The position numbers and the translations under genes were made by a program. From the NCBI GenBank assembly GCA_021780585.1, contig JAJXYM010000032.1, positions 1 to 7,506 on the forward strand: a stretch of DNA of 7,506 nt. The letters run 5' to 3'. Source of the stretch: Deltaproteobacteria bacterium. Lineage in GTDB: Bacteria > Desulfobacterota > Binatia > Binatales > Binataceae. The notes under the pieces were generated by a model, which made no database searches, was not told where the DNA came from, and worked only from the letters and a program-made list of their open reading frames with translations. This document shows positions 1 through 5,746 of the stretch, piece by piece (within the stretch, counting starts at the first letter, position 1; every line of letters begins with the position of its first letter).

Positions 1-2
1 TC

Positions 3-39
3 CCTTGAACGATTCTTCGCTGCGCTCAGAATGACAAGG
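3..39 (-). repeat. Nested inverted repeat, probable dispersed short repeat, after pmbA
   Basis: Outer arms CCTTG (3-7) and CAAGG (35-39) enclose inner arms ATTCT (12-16) and AGAAT (28-32). On the minus strand the inner hairpin reads ATTCT-GA-GC-GCA-GC-GA-AGAAT, with two adjacent G-A mismatches that can form stable sheared pairs; the plus-strand RNA would have pyrimidine mismatches instead. The core CATTCTGAGCG...GAAGAATC is a string I remember from intergenic regions of many unrelated bacterial genomes, as a short dispersed repeat. It lies 17 nt after the pmbA stop and could stabilise or end the tldD-pmbA transcript. No U-tract is visible. Confidence 0.55.
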
Positions 40-55
40 AGGGCGATGGTCGCGG

Positions 56-1408
56 CTATTCGCCCGCGATCGTCATCTCGGCGATTTTGATCGTCGGCGC
101 GACCACCGCCGCGCGCCAGCGCAAGTCGTTGCCGATCATCTCGATCGCATTGAACATCTCGCGCAGATTCCCGGCGATCGTGATTTCCTGCACCGGATAG
201 GCAAGTTCGCCGTCCTCGATCCAGAGCCCGCCCGCGCCGCGCGAATAGTCGCCGGTGACGGCGTTGACGCCGAAGCCGATCAGCTCCGTGACATAGAGGC
301 CGCGCTTCACCGAGCGGATAATCTCCTCCGGCGCGATCGCGCCCGGCTCAAGATAAAGGTTGGTCGGGCTGACGGTCGGCGCGTCGCCGACCGAGCGCGC
401 GGCGTTGCCGGTCGGCTTCAGATTGAGCTTGCGCGCCGAGTAGGTATCGAGCAGATAGGTCGCGAGCACGCCCGCGCTGACGAGCGGCTTGCGCGTGGTC
501 GGCAGGCCGTCGCCGTCGAACGGCTTCGAGCCGAGCGCGCCCTTGATCATGCCGTCGTCGATAATCGTCACGCCCGGCGCGGCGATCCGTTCGCCGAGCT
601 GACGCAGCAGAAACGACGCGCCCTTGTACAACGACGGTCCCGACGCCGCGCCCGCCAGCGCGCGCAGCAGCGAGGCCGCCATGTCGGGATCGAAGACGAC
701 AGGCGCCCGCGTGGTTTTAATCTTGCGCGCGCCGAGCCGCCGCAGCGCCCGTTTAGCCGCCGTCGCTCCCACGCTCGCGGCCTCCTCCAGGTTCCGGAAA
801 TGGCGATTTGCGGTGTACCAGTAGCCCTGCTGCATCGCGCCGCTTTCGCCCTGCGCGATCGGCGCGACGCCAAGGTTGAAGGACGTGCCGGCATAGCCGC
901 CGGCGAAGCCGTTGCTGTTGGCGAAGAAAATTTCATAATGGCCGGAATCGAATTCGGCCCCCTCGGAATTGCGGATGCGCGGATCCGCGCCAAGCGCGGC
1001 GCGTTCCGCCGTGCGCGCCAGCTTGAGCGCCTCGTCCGCGCCGACGATTCCGCGCTCATGGTCGGCCAGATCTAAATCGGGCAGGCTTCCGGGATGGAGC
1101 GCCGGATCGGGCAGACCCGCCGCCGGATCCGCCGCCGCCAGCCGCGCCATCTCCACGGTATGCGCGATAAAGCCGCGCAAGCCCTCGCGCTCCAGTTCGG
1201 CGGTCGAGGCGGTCGCGGACGCCTGCCCGGCGAAGACGCGGATTCCGATCCGCCGCTCGCGCGAACTCTTGAGTTTCTCGATTTCGCCGAGCCGCACGCC
1301 CGCCGCAAGCGACTCGGCGCTCACGCACAGAACTTCCGCCGCGCTCGCGCCCGCCCGCCGCGCCTCGTCCAGCGCCCATTCGGCCAGTGCCGGATCCACC
1401 TGCGCCAT
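56..1408 (-). CDS. pmbA: Metalloprotease subunit PmbA/TldE
   Basis: PmbA (TldE) is the non-catalytic partner of TldD; the pair forms a dimer with a closed cavity in which peptides are cut. With the ATG at 1408 the protein has 450 residues, as in E. coli PmbA. Family signatures: SSRERRIGIRVF (48-59), FDGDGLPTTRKPLV (297-310), YLLDTYSARKLNLKPTGNA (318-336), GDYSRGAGGLWIEDGELAYPV (386-406), EITIAGNLREMF (408-419) and IGNDLRW (425-431). As expected there is no HExxxH motif, so zinc must be supplied by TldD. It follows tldD by 18 nt with a strong SD, so the two are almost certainly co-transcribed and made in similar amounts. Residues 361-371 (EEIIRSVKRGLY) match TldD closely, reflecting common ancestry. 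The stop TAG lies at 58-56. Start by GTG 1426 (456 residues) is less likely. Confidence 0.97.
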   Translation of the reverse strand: MAQVDPALAEWALDEARRAGASAAEVLCVSAESLAAGVRLGEIEKLKSSRERRIGIRVFAGQASATASTAELEREGLRGFIAHTVEMARLAAADPAAGLPDPALHPGSLPDLDLADHERGIVGADEALKLARTAERAALGADPRIRNSEGAEFDSGHYEIFFANSNGFAGGYAGTSFNLGVAPIAQGESGAMQQGYWYTANRHFRNLEEAASVGATAAKRALRRLGARKIKTTRAPVVFDPDMAASLLRALAGAASGPSLYKGASFLLRQLGERIAAPGVTIIDDGMIKGALGSKPFDGDGLPTTRKPLVSAGVLATYLLDTYSARKLNLKPTGNAARSVGDAPTVSPTNLYLEPGAIAPEEIIRSVKRGLYVTELIGFGVNAVTGDYSRGAGGLWIEDGELAYPVQEITIAGNLREMFNAIEMIGNDLRWRAAVVAPTIKIAEMTIAGE

Positions 1409-1413
1409 CGCCG

Positions 1414-1420
1414 CTCCTTT
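1414..1420 (-). promoter_or_regulatory. Shine-Dalgarno of pmbA (decides ATG start)
   Basis: AAAGGAG on the minus strand with a 5-nt spacer to the ATG at 1408-1406. A longer frame could begin at GTG 1426-1424, but that would place this near-perfect SD inside the coding region and has no SD of its own. ATG 1408 is therefore preferred. Confidence 0.85.
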
Positions 1421-1426
1421 GCCCAC

Positions 1427-2875
1427 TTACGCGCGCGTCCCGCCGACCGTGATGCCGTCGATTCGAATCGTCGGCAGGCCCACGCCCACCGGCACCGATT
1501 GGCCGTCCTTGCCGCACGTGCCAACGCCGGAGTCGAGCGCGAGGTCGTTGCCGACCATCGAGACCCGCGTCAGCACGTCGGGGCCGTTGCCGATCAGCGT
1601 CGCGCCCTTGACCGGCCGCGTCACCTGGCCGTCCTCGATTAGATAAGCCTCGTTCGCCGAAAAAACGAACTTGCCATTGGTGATATCGACCTGGCCGCCG
1701 CCGAAGCTCACGGCGTAGAGGCCGCGCTTCACCGACTTGATAATCTCTTCAGGCGTCGCTTCGCCGGCCAGCATGAAGGTGTTGGTCATGCGCGGCATCG
1801 GCGCGTGCGCGAAGCTTTCGCGCCGTCCATTGCCGGTTGGCTCCATCTTCATCAGCCGCGCGTTCATCCGGTCCTGCAGATAGCCGCGCAGGACGCCCTT
1901 TTCGATCAGCGTGGTGCGCGAGGTCGGCGTGCCCTCGTCGTCGAAATTGAGGCTGCCGCGCCGGTTCGCGATCGTGCCATCATCGACGACGGTGCACAAT
2001 TCGCTCGCCACGTGCTGGCCGATCCGGCCGGAAAAAGCCGACACGCCCTTCCGATTGAAGTCGCCCTCGAGTCCGTGTCCAATCGCCTCGTGGAGCAGAA
2101 TTCCCGGCCATCCGCTCCCCAGCACCACGACCATCTCGCCGGCCGGAGCGTCGATCGCGTCGAGATTGACGAGCGCCTGATGGACCGCGTGGCGGACGTA
2201 TTCCCGCCACCGGTCGTGCTCGAAAAAGTAGCTCCATTCGACCCGTCCGCCGCCGCCGAAGCCGCCGGACTGGCGGCTCTTGCCGTCGTCGGCGATCACC
2301 GAGACGTTAAGCCGGCAGAGCGGCTGAAGGTCCGCCGCGATCCGGCCGTCGCTGGTCACGACCATCACGATTTTCCGTTCGGCCGCGAACGAGGCCATCA
2401 CGTTGCGGATCCGCGGATCCGCGGCGCGCGCCATCTCGTCGATTTGGCGCAGCAGCCGCGCGCGTTCTTCGAGCGGAACTTCCAGCGGCGTGCTGTCGAG
2501 CTCATACAGTTGATGGCGCGCGACGGTATTGCCCACCGCTACGGCGGGGGTCGCGCCGGCGCGCTGGTCGGCAATCGCCCGCGCGGCTTCCGCCGCCAGC
2601 CGCATCCGATCGACCGTCACTTCGTCGGAGTAGGCGTAGCCCGTGCGATCCTCGGCGCATACGCGCACGCCGACGCCATGCGCGACCGACTTGCTCGTAT
2701 GATTAACCATCGACTCCTCGAGTCCGAGGCCTTCGGCGCTGCGATACTCGAAGTAAAGATCGGCGTAATCGGCCTTGCGTTCCAGCGCGCTGCCCAAAAT
2801 CCGTTCGAGCGCGTGCTCGTTCATGCCGAATCGATTGAGGAAGAATTTTTCGGGCTGAACCAACTCATTCGCCAT
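1427..2875 (-). CDS. tldD: Metalloprotease TldD
   Basis: TldD is the catalytic half of the TldD/TldE heterodimer, a cytosolic zinc protease that degrades unfolded or modified peptides; in enterobacteria it matures microcin B17 and degrades the antitoxin CcdA. The 482-residue length matches E. coli TldD (about 481). The catalytic motif HEAIGH (H262, E263, H267) lies in WPGILLHEAIGHGLEGDFNR. C454 in GTCGKDGQS is the likely third metal ligand. Other signatures are SGGFGGGGR (203-211), DDEGTP (312-317), PTGNGRRESFAH (346-357) and GGGQVDITNGKFVFSANEAY (392-411). ATG at 2875 is chosen because ELVQPEKFFLNRFG fits homologues; the nearest SD, GAGGA, is 12 nt away, so the start is less certain than the identity. 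Met18 (2824) is the alternative but has no SD. The stop TAA lies 18 nt before pmbA. No RiPP precursor or toxin-antitoxin partner is visible nearby. Confidence 0.97.
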   Translation of the reverse strand: MANELVQPEKFFLNRFGMNEHALERILGSALERKADYADLYFEYRSAEGLGLEESMVNHTSKSVAHGVGVRVCAEDRTGYAYSDEVTVDRMRLAAEAARAIADQRAGATPAVAVGNTVARHQLYELDSTPLEVPLEERARLLRQIDEMARAADPRIRNVMASFAAERKIVMVVTSDGRIAADLQPLCRLNVSVIADDGKSRQSGGFGGGGRVEWSYFFEHDRWREYVRHAVHQALVNLDAIDAPAGEMVVVLGSGWPGILLHEAIGHGLEGDFNRKGVSAFSGRIGQHVASELCTVVDDGTIANRRGSLNFDDEGTPTSRTTLIEKGVLRGYLQDRMNARLMKMEPTGNGRRESFAHAPMPRMTNTFMLAGEATPEEIIKSVKRGLYAVSFGGGQVDITNGKFVFSANEAYLIEDGQVTRPVKGATLIGNGPDVLTRVSMVGNDLALDSGVGTCGKDGQSVPVGVGLPTIRIDGITVGGTRA

Positions 2876-2898
2876 TGGGAGTAACCGTCCTCGAGGTA

Positions 2899-2907
2899 AT
2901 TCTACCA
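2899..2907 (-). promoter_or_regulatory. Candidate extended -10 promoter for tldD-pmbA
   Basis: The minus strand reads TGG-TAGAAT, an extended -10 (TGn) with a 5/6 match to TATAAT, 23 nt before the tldD ATG. No good -35 is present 17 nt upstream, where the sequence is GC-rich and includes the 10-bp palindrome GGGCGCGCCC (2914-2923). The AT-rich patch stands out in this spacer and lies just after the terminator. Predicted transcript start is about 15-20 nt before the ATG. Confidence 0.45.
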
Positions 2908-2932
2908 GACCCGGGGCGCGCCCAGAACCGAC

Positions 2933-2955
2933 CCGCCGGAGCGGGGCGCCGGCGG
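2933..2955 (-). other. Third inverted repeat of the rplQ-tldD spacer
   Basis: CCGCCGG and CCGGCGG form a 7-bp stem with a 9-nt loop, between the terminator hairpin and the tldD promoter candidate. No U-tract follows. It could extend the terminator region or be an operator-like site. GC-rich composition makes chance possible. Confidence 0.3.
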
Positions 2956-2964
2956 CATAAACGA

Positions 2965-2996
2965 CGACGCGCTCCCGGCCTTCCGGAAGCGCGTCG
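2965..2996 (-). terminator. Intrinsic terminator hairpin of the ribosomal operon
   Basis: A 14-bp stem with a 4-nt loop (AAGG on the minus strand). Each arm contains a 9-bp outer block (CGACGCGCT against AGCGCGTCG), one position of mismatch type, and an inner CCGG/CCGG block. On the minus-strand RNA the odd position is a U-G wobble, while on the plus-strand RNA it would be C-A, so the structure favours minus transcription. The 3' flank is UCGUUUAUG, only moderately U-rich. It lies 47 nt after the rplQ stop and before the tldD promoter candidate, which separates the ribosomal block from tldD-pmbA. Confidence 0.75.
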
Positions 2997-3009
2997 GTGA
3001 CGATTATGG

Positions 3010-3032
3010 CGCGGGCTGGCGGCCGGCCCGCG
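3010..3032 (-). other. Inverted repeat just after rplQ
   Basis: CGCGGGC and GCCCGCG form a 7-bp stem with a 9-nt loop, beginning 10 nt after the rplQ stop on the minus strand. What follows (CCATAATCG) is not U-rich, so it is weaker as a terminator than the hairpin at 2965-2996. It may protect the 3' end of the transcript or help termination. Confidence 0.45.
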
Positions 3033-3042
3033 GCGGCGAAGT

Positions 3043-3492
3043 TCAGCCGGCTGCCGCCCGCTGGCGCGGTTCGGCTGATTGCGTATCGCGGCGCGCGGCC
3101 TTTTTCTTGCGTGGCTTCTTCGCCTCGGCCCGTTCGGACGTGCCGGTGAACTCGATAATCGAGAGCGGAGCGGCGTCGCCGCGCCGCACGCCAAACTTGA
3201 TCACGCGGGTATAGCCGCCCGCGCGATCCTTGAAACGCGGCGCGATTTCGTCGAACAGTTTCTTCACCGCATCGCGCGATTGGACGAAATCGAAGGCGAG
3301 CCGCCGCGCCGCCAGATCCCCGCGCTTGCCCAGCGTGACCATCCGGTCGGCGTACCGCCGCAGCTCTTTGGCCTTCGCGTCAGTGGTCTTGATCCGCTCG
3401 TGCTGGATCAGGCTCAGCACGAGATTCTTGAAAAGGGCCTTGCGATGAGCCGACGTGCGGTTCAGCTTGCGGCCCTGGTTCTGATGGCGCAT
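3043..3492 (-). CDS. rplQ: 50S ribosomal protein L17 (bL17) with basic C-terminal tail
   Basis: bL17 lies near the peptide exit tunnel on the solvent side of the 50S subunit. The core is typical: MRHQNQGRKLNRTSAHRKAL (1-20), NLVLSLIQHERIKTTDAKAKELR (23-45), DEIAPRF (81-87), GGYTRVIKFGVRRGDAAPLSIIEF (92-115). The usual length is about 115-130 residues. Here residues about 119-149 add a Lys/Arg/Ala-rich tail (ERAEAKKPRKKKAARR and beyond), probably disordered and rRNA- or surface-associated. Such tails occur in high-GC lineages. The ATG at 3492 has a strong SD, the stop is TGA, and it is the last gene of the ribosomal block, followed within about 75 nt by a terminator hairpin. Confidence 0.99.
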   Translation of the reverse strand: MRHQNQGRKLNRTSAHRKALFKNLVLSLIQHERIKTTDAKAKELRRYADRMVTLGKRGDLAARRLAFDFVQSRDAVKKLFDEIAPRFKDRAGGYTRVIKFGVRRGDAAPLSIIEFTGTSERAEAKKPRKKKAARRDTQSAEPRQRAAAG

Positions 3493-3499
3493 CGATATA

Positions 3500-3505
3500 C
3501 TCCCC
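3500..3505 (-). promoter_or_regulatory. Shine-Dalgarno of rplQ
   Basis: GGGGAG on the minus strand with a 7-nt spacer to the ATG at 3492, near-ideal. It lies in the 24-nt rpoA-rplQ gap. Confidence 0.8.
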
Positions 3506-3516
3506 GGAGCGCGCCG

Positions 3517-4542
3517 TCAGGCCGACTCGCGCCGCTCCTGCTCCTCCCACATCCGGTCCAGCTCGCCGCGCGGCGGCAGATTCTCCAGCCGCATCCCCAG
3601 CGACAGGCCCATGTCGGTAAGCACTTCCTTGATTTCGTTGAGCGACTTGCGGCCGAAGTTCTTGATCTTGAGCATGTCCTGCTCGGTGCGCTGCACCAGC
3701 TCGCCGATATACTTGATATCGGCGTTCTGCAGGCCGTTGAAGGCGCGCACCGAAATCGGCAGTCCCTCGACCGGCCGATAAAGATATTCGTTGAAGGCCG
3801 GACGCGCCTCCACCCGCGCGCCCGCGGCCGGCGCTTCCGCCTCTTCCTCGACCCCCGCGAATATCGACATCTGGTCGCGCAGCACCCGCGCGGCGTAGGT
3901 CAGCGCGTCGCGCGGCGCGATCGAGCCGTCGGTCCAGATTTCGATCGCGAGCCGGTCATAATCGGTGCGCTGGCCGACGCGGGCGTTGGTCACGACAAAG
4001 TTGACTTTTTTGATCGGCGCGAAAATCGCGTCGAGCCGGATTGTTCCGATCGGCTCGTCGCTTTCGCCGCGTTCGCCCGGCACGTAGCCGCGCCCGCGCT
4101 TGATCACCAGCTCCATGTCGAGATCGGCGCCCTTGTCGAGCGTCGCGATATGGCGCTCGGGCGTGAGGATCTCGAGACTCGGACCGCCGGTGATATCGCG
4201 CGCGGTCACCACCGCCTCGCCCTTGGACTTGAGCGTCGCGGTCAGCTGATCGCCCTCATGGAGCCGCAGCCGGACCTCCTTGAGATTGAGGACGATATCG
4301 GTCACGTCCTCCTTCACCCCGGCAAGCGTCGAGAACTCGTGCAGGACGCCCTTGATCCGCACCGCGGTAATCGCGTAACCCGGCAGCGAGGAGAGCAACA
4401 CGCGGCGCAGCGCGTTGCCGATCGTGATGCCGTAGCCGCGTTCGAGCGGTTCAGCGAAGAACCGCCCGTAGGTGGGCGTCAGCTCCCTTTCCTCGAATTC
4501 GACCGCCTTGGGTTTGATCAGGTCACGCCAATCATTCTGCAT
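3517..4542 (-). CDS. rpoA: DNA-directed RNA polymerase alpha subunit
   Basis: The alpha dimer is the scaffold for beta and beta' assembly, and its C-terminal domain contacts promoter UP elements and activators. The 341-residue product has both domains. The alpha-NTD (about 1-230) includes TIGNALRRVLLSSLPG (40-55), with the assembly Arg at 46, and KGVLHEFSTL (64-73). An acidic/Ala linker follows (232-248). The alpha-CTD (about 255-320) contains VRAFNGL and LKIKNFGRKSLNEIKEVL. DNA-contact residues matching E. coli R265, N268, G296, K298, S299 and E302 are kept as R266, N269, G297, K299, S300 and E303; E. coli C269 and K271 are replaced by G270 and Q272. UP-element recognition is therefore probably conserved. 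The start MQNDWRDLIKPK resembles delta-proteobacterial RpoA. The ATG at 4542 has a weak SD. rplQ follows after 24 nt. Confidence 0.99.
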   Translation of the reverse strand: MQNDWRDLIKPKAVEFEERELTPTYGRFFAEPLERGYGITIGNALRRVLLSSLPGYAITAVRIKGVLHEFSTLAGVKEDVTDIVLNLKEVRLRLHEGDQLTATLKSKGEAVVTARDITGGPSLEILTPERHIATLDKGADLDMELVIKRGRGYVPGERGESDEPIGTIRLDAIFAPIKKVNFVVTNARVGQRTDYDRLAIEIWTDGSIAPRDALTYAARVLRDQMSIFAGVEEEAEAPAAGARVEARPAFNEYLYRPVEGLPISVRAFNGLQNADIKYIGELVQRTEQDMLKIKNFGRKSLNEIKEVLTDMGLSLGMRLENLPPRGELDRMWEEQERRESA

Positions 4543-4592
4543 AGTTCTGTTTATTCCATCCGCCGGAAGTTTGACGCCCGGACGCGCCGGAC

Positions 4593-4606
4593 GAAGGGCG
4601 GCCTTC
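4593..4606 (-). other. Hairpin at the rpsD stop, in the rpsD-rpoA gap
   Basis: Starting at the last base of the rpsD TAG stop, the minus strand reads GAAGG-CCGC-CCTTC, a perfect 5-bp stem with a 4-nt loop. A second weaker motif, CCGG-CGCGT-CCGG, follows at once. There is no U-tract, so it is not a classical terminator. It occupies the 63-nt spacer before rpoA, which itself has only a weak SD (AGA about 5 nt before ATG). A pausing, processing or partial attenuation role that sets RpoA level is possible but only inferred. Confidence 0.35.
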
Positions 4607-5232
4607 TAGCGCGAATAATGCTCGACGATAAGCTTCTCGCTGATCGGCGTCGTCAGGTCCGCCCGCGCCGGAAACGCCTTGAGCGACCCGCGGAACTGTT
4701 CGCGTTCGAGCAGGATCCACGGCGGCACGCCGCGGCGCTGCGCCAGCTCGATCGCCTCGACGATCACTTTCTTGCGCCGGCTCTTCTCGCCGATACTCAC
4801 GACCTCGTTCACGTCCAGCAGGTACGACGGTATCGTCACCGTCTTGCCGTTAACCTCGATATGGCCGTGGCGCACGACCTGGCGCGCCTGCGCCAGCGAA
4901 CTGGCGAAGCCCAGCCGATAGACCACGTTGTCGAGCCGCCGTTCGAGCAGCACCAGCAGATTTTCGCCCGTGATCCCCGCCATCCGTTCGGCCTTGTCGA
5001 AATTGCCGGCAAACTGCTTCTCGAGCATGCCGTAAATCCGCTTGACCTTTTGTTTTTCCCGCAGGCGGATCGCGAATTCCGAAAAGCGCGTGCGCGCCTG
5101 GCCGTGCGCTCCAGGCGGATAATTGCGCCGCTCAATCGCGCACTTGTCGCTATAGCATCGCTCGCCCTTCAGAAAGAGCTTGAGGCCTTCGCGCCGGCAC
5201 ATCCGGCATACTGGACCGAGATTCCTTGCCAC
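4606..5232 (-). CDS. rpsD: 30S ribosomal protein S4 (uS4), zinc-binding form
   Basis: uS4 is a primary 16S rRNA binder that nucleates 30S assembly at the five-way junction, and in E. coli represses the alpha operon. The 208-residue length is standard. The N-terminus carries a full zinc motif, C9-x2-C12-x13-C26-x4-C31, with the same spacing as the zinc-containing Thermus S4; many proteobacteria have lost these Cys. The S4 RNA-binding domain covers about residues 97-160 (RRLDNVVYRLGF, then QARQVVRHGHIEVNGKTV). The end SEKLIVEHYSR is family-typical. The start is GTG at 5232-5230, giving ARNLGPVCRMCRR as expected, with GGGGAG 4 nt upstream. It lies 18 nt after rpsK and 63 nt before rpoA. I see no obvious S4 target pseudoknot in the gaps, so autoregulation is unproven here. 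Confidence 0.99.
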   Translation of the reverse strand: MARNLGPVCRMCRREGLKLFLKGERCYSDKCAIERRNYPPGAHGQARTRFSEFAIRLREKQKVKRIYGMLEKQFAGNFDKAERMAGITGENLLVLLERRLDNVVYRLGFASSLAQARQVVRHGHIEVNGKTVTIPSYLLDVNEVVSIGEKSRRKKVIVEAIELAQRRGVPPWILLEREQFRGSLKAFPARADLTTPISEKLIVEHYSR

Positions 5233-5236
5233 TTTG

Positions 5237-5242
5237 CTCCCC
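5237..5242 (-). promoter_or_regulatory. Shine-Dalgarno of rpsD (supports GTG start)
   Basis: GGGGAG on the minus strand, 4 nt before GTG at 5232. No in-frame ATG lies nearby, and the protein aligned from GTG matches the family N-terminus, so the non-ATG start is well supported. Confidence 0.75.
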
Positions 5243-5250
5243 TGCCCGCG

Positions 5251-5709
5251 TCAGACCCGGCGCCGTTTCGGCGGGCGGCATCCGTTATGCGGAATCGGCG
5301 TCACGTCCTTGATCGAAATCACATTGAGTCCCGTCGCCTGCAGCGCGCGCACCGCCGATTCGCGGCCGCCGCCGGGGCCTTTGACGTAGACGATCACCGC
5401 GCGCATCCCGAAGTCGCTCACTTTGCGCGCCGCCGCCTCGGCCGCCATCTGCGCCGCGAACGGCGTGCCCTTGCGCGAGCCTTTGAAGCCGACCGAACCG
5501 GCGCTCGCCCATGCGACCACCAGTCCCTGCGGATCGGTGATGCTCACAATCGTGTTGTTGAACGTCGCATGCACGTGGGCGACGCCCTCGGGCACCGAAC
5601 GCCGCGTCCGCCGCCGTCGTGGCGCTGGCGCGGCCGCCGCGGCTCCCGCCGCCGCTCCGGCGGCGCCTTTCGGCGCCGGCGCTTTAGTCTCTTTAGTCTC
5701 TTCCGCCAT
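5251..5709 (-). CDS. rpsK: 30S ribosomal protein S11 (uS11) with Ala/Pro-rich N-terminal extension
   Basis: uS11 lines the mRNA exit channel on the 30S platform next to 16S rRNA helix 45. The core from about residue 40 to 152 is canonical: PEGVAHVHATFNNTIVSITD (40-59), WASAG (67-71), FKGSRKGTPFAAQ (75-87), VKGPGGGRESAVRALQ (109-124) and the C-terminus DVTPIPHNGCRPPKRRRV. The Asn-Gly at 142-143 corresponds to the site reported as isoaspartate in E. coli S11. The protein has 152 residues against about 125-130 usually. The excess is an N-terminal segment, residues 1-37: ETKETK repeat, about 20 Ala/Pro/Gly residues, then an Arg cluster (RRRRTRR). No alternative start lies between it and the core (the next Met is residue 88), so the extension is probably translated. 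The SD is weak. The gap to rpsD is 18 nt. Confidence 0.98.
   Translation of the reverse strand: MAEETKETKAPAPKGAAGAAAGAAAAAPAPRRRRTRRSVPEGVAHVHATFNNTIVSITDPQGLVVAWASAGSVGFKGSRKGTPFAAQMAAEAAARKVSDFGMRAVIVYVKGPGGGRESAVRALQATGLNVISIKDVTPIPHNGCRPPKRRRV
5661..5678 (-). other. GNRA-capped hairpin inside rpsK coding sequence
   Basis: On the minus strand CGGCGCC-GAAA-GGCGCCG forms a perfect 7-bp GC stem closed by a GAAA tetraloop, starting about 31 nt after the rpsK ATG. It encodes the PAPKGA part of the N-terminal extension. A competing stem, GCCGCC/GGCGGC, begins in its 3' arm. It may simply follow from Ala/Gly/Pro codons in GC-rich DNA. Its location in the first 50 nt of a ribosomal-protein message also fits a cis-regulatory element. 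Confidence 0.45.
5683..5700 (-). repeat. 9-bp tandem repeat in the 5' end of rpsK
   Basis: TTTAGTCTC occurs twice in direct succession on the plus strand, encoding the residue pair ETK-ETK at positions 4-9 of S11. It is AT-richer than its surroundings (AAA and ACT codons in a GC-rich gene). It probably arose by slippage, and it may keep the translation start unstructured just upstream of the strong hairpin at 5661-5678. Confidence 0.85.
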
Positions 5710-5733
5710 CAGCTTTCAGTTTCCACCGCCCGT

Positions 5734-5746
5734 CGGCCCCAGGCCG
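5734..5746 (-). other. Small hairpin in the rpsM-rpsK gap
   Basis: The 72-nt gap between rpsM and rpsK contains CGGCC-TGG-GGCCG on the minus strand, a perfect 5-bp stem with a 3-nt loop. No U-run follows, so it is not a convincing terminator. The rpsK start about 25 nt downstream has no strong SD at normal spacing (nearest purine run is GAAAG). The hairpin could influence rpsK translation or RNA processing. With such short arms in GC-rich DNA, chance is also plausible. Confidence 0.3.

Noticed and set aside
1409..1426. GTG start at 1426 for pmbA
   Set aside because: The AAAGGAG SD lies inside this extension and is ideally placed for ATG 1408; the added six residues are not a family feature.
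1805..2884. Plus-strand open frame of 359 codons opposite tldD
   Set aside because: Antisense shadow of tldD; composition is biased and there is no SD or recognisable motif.
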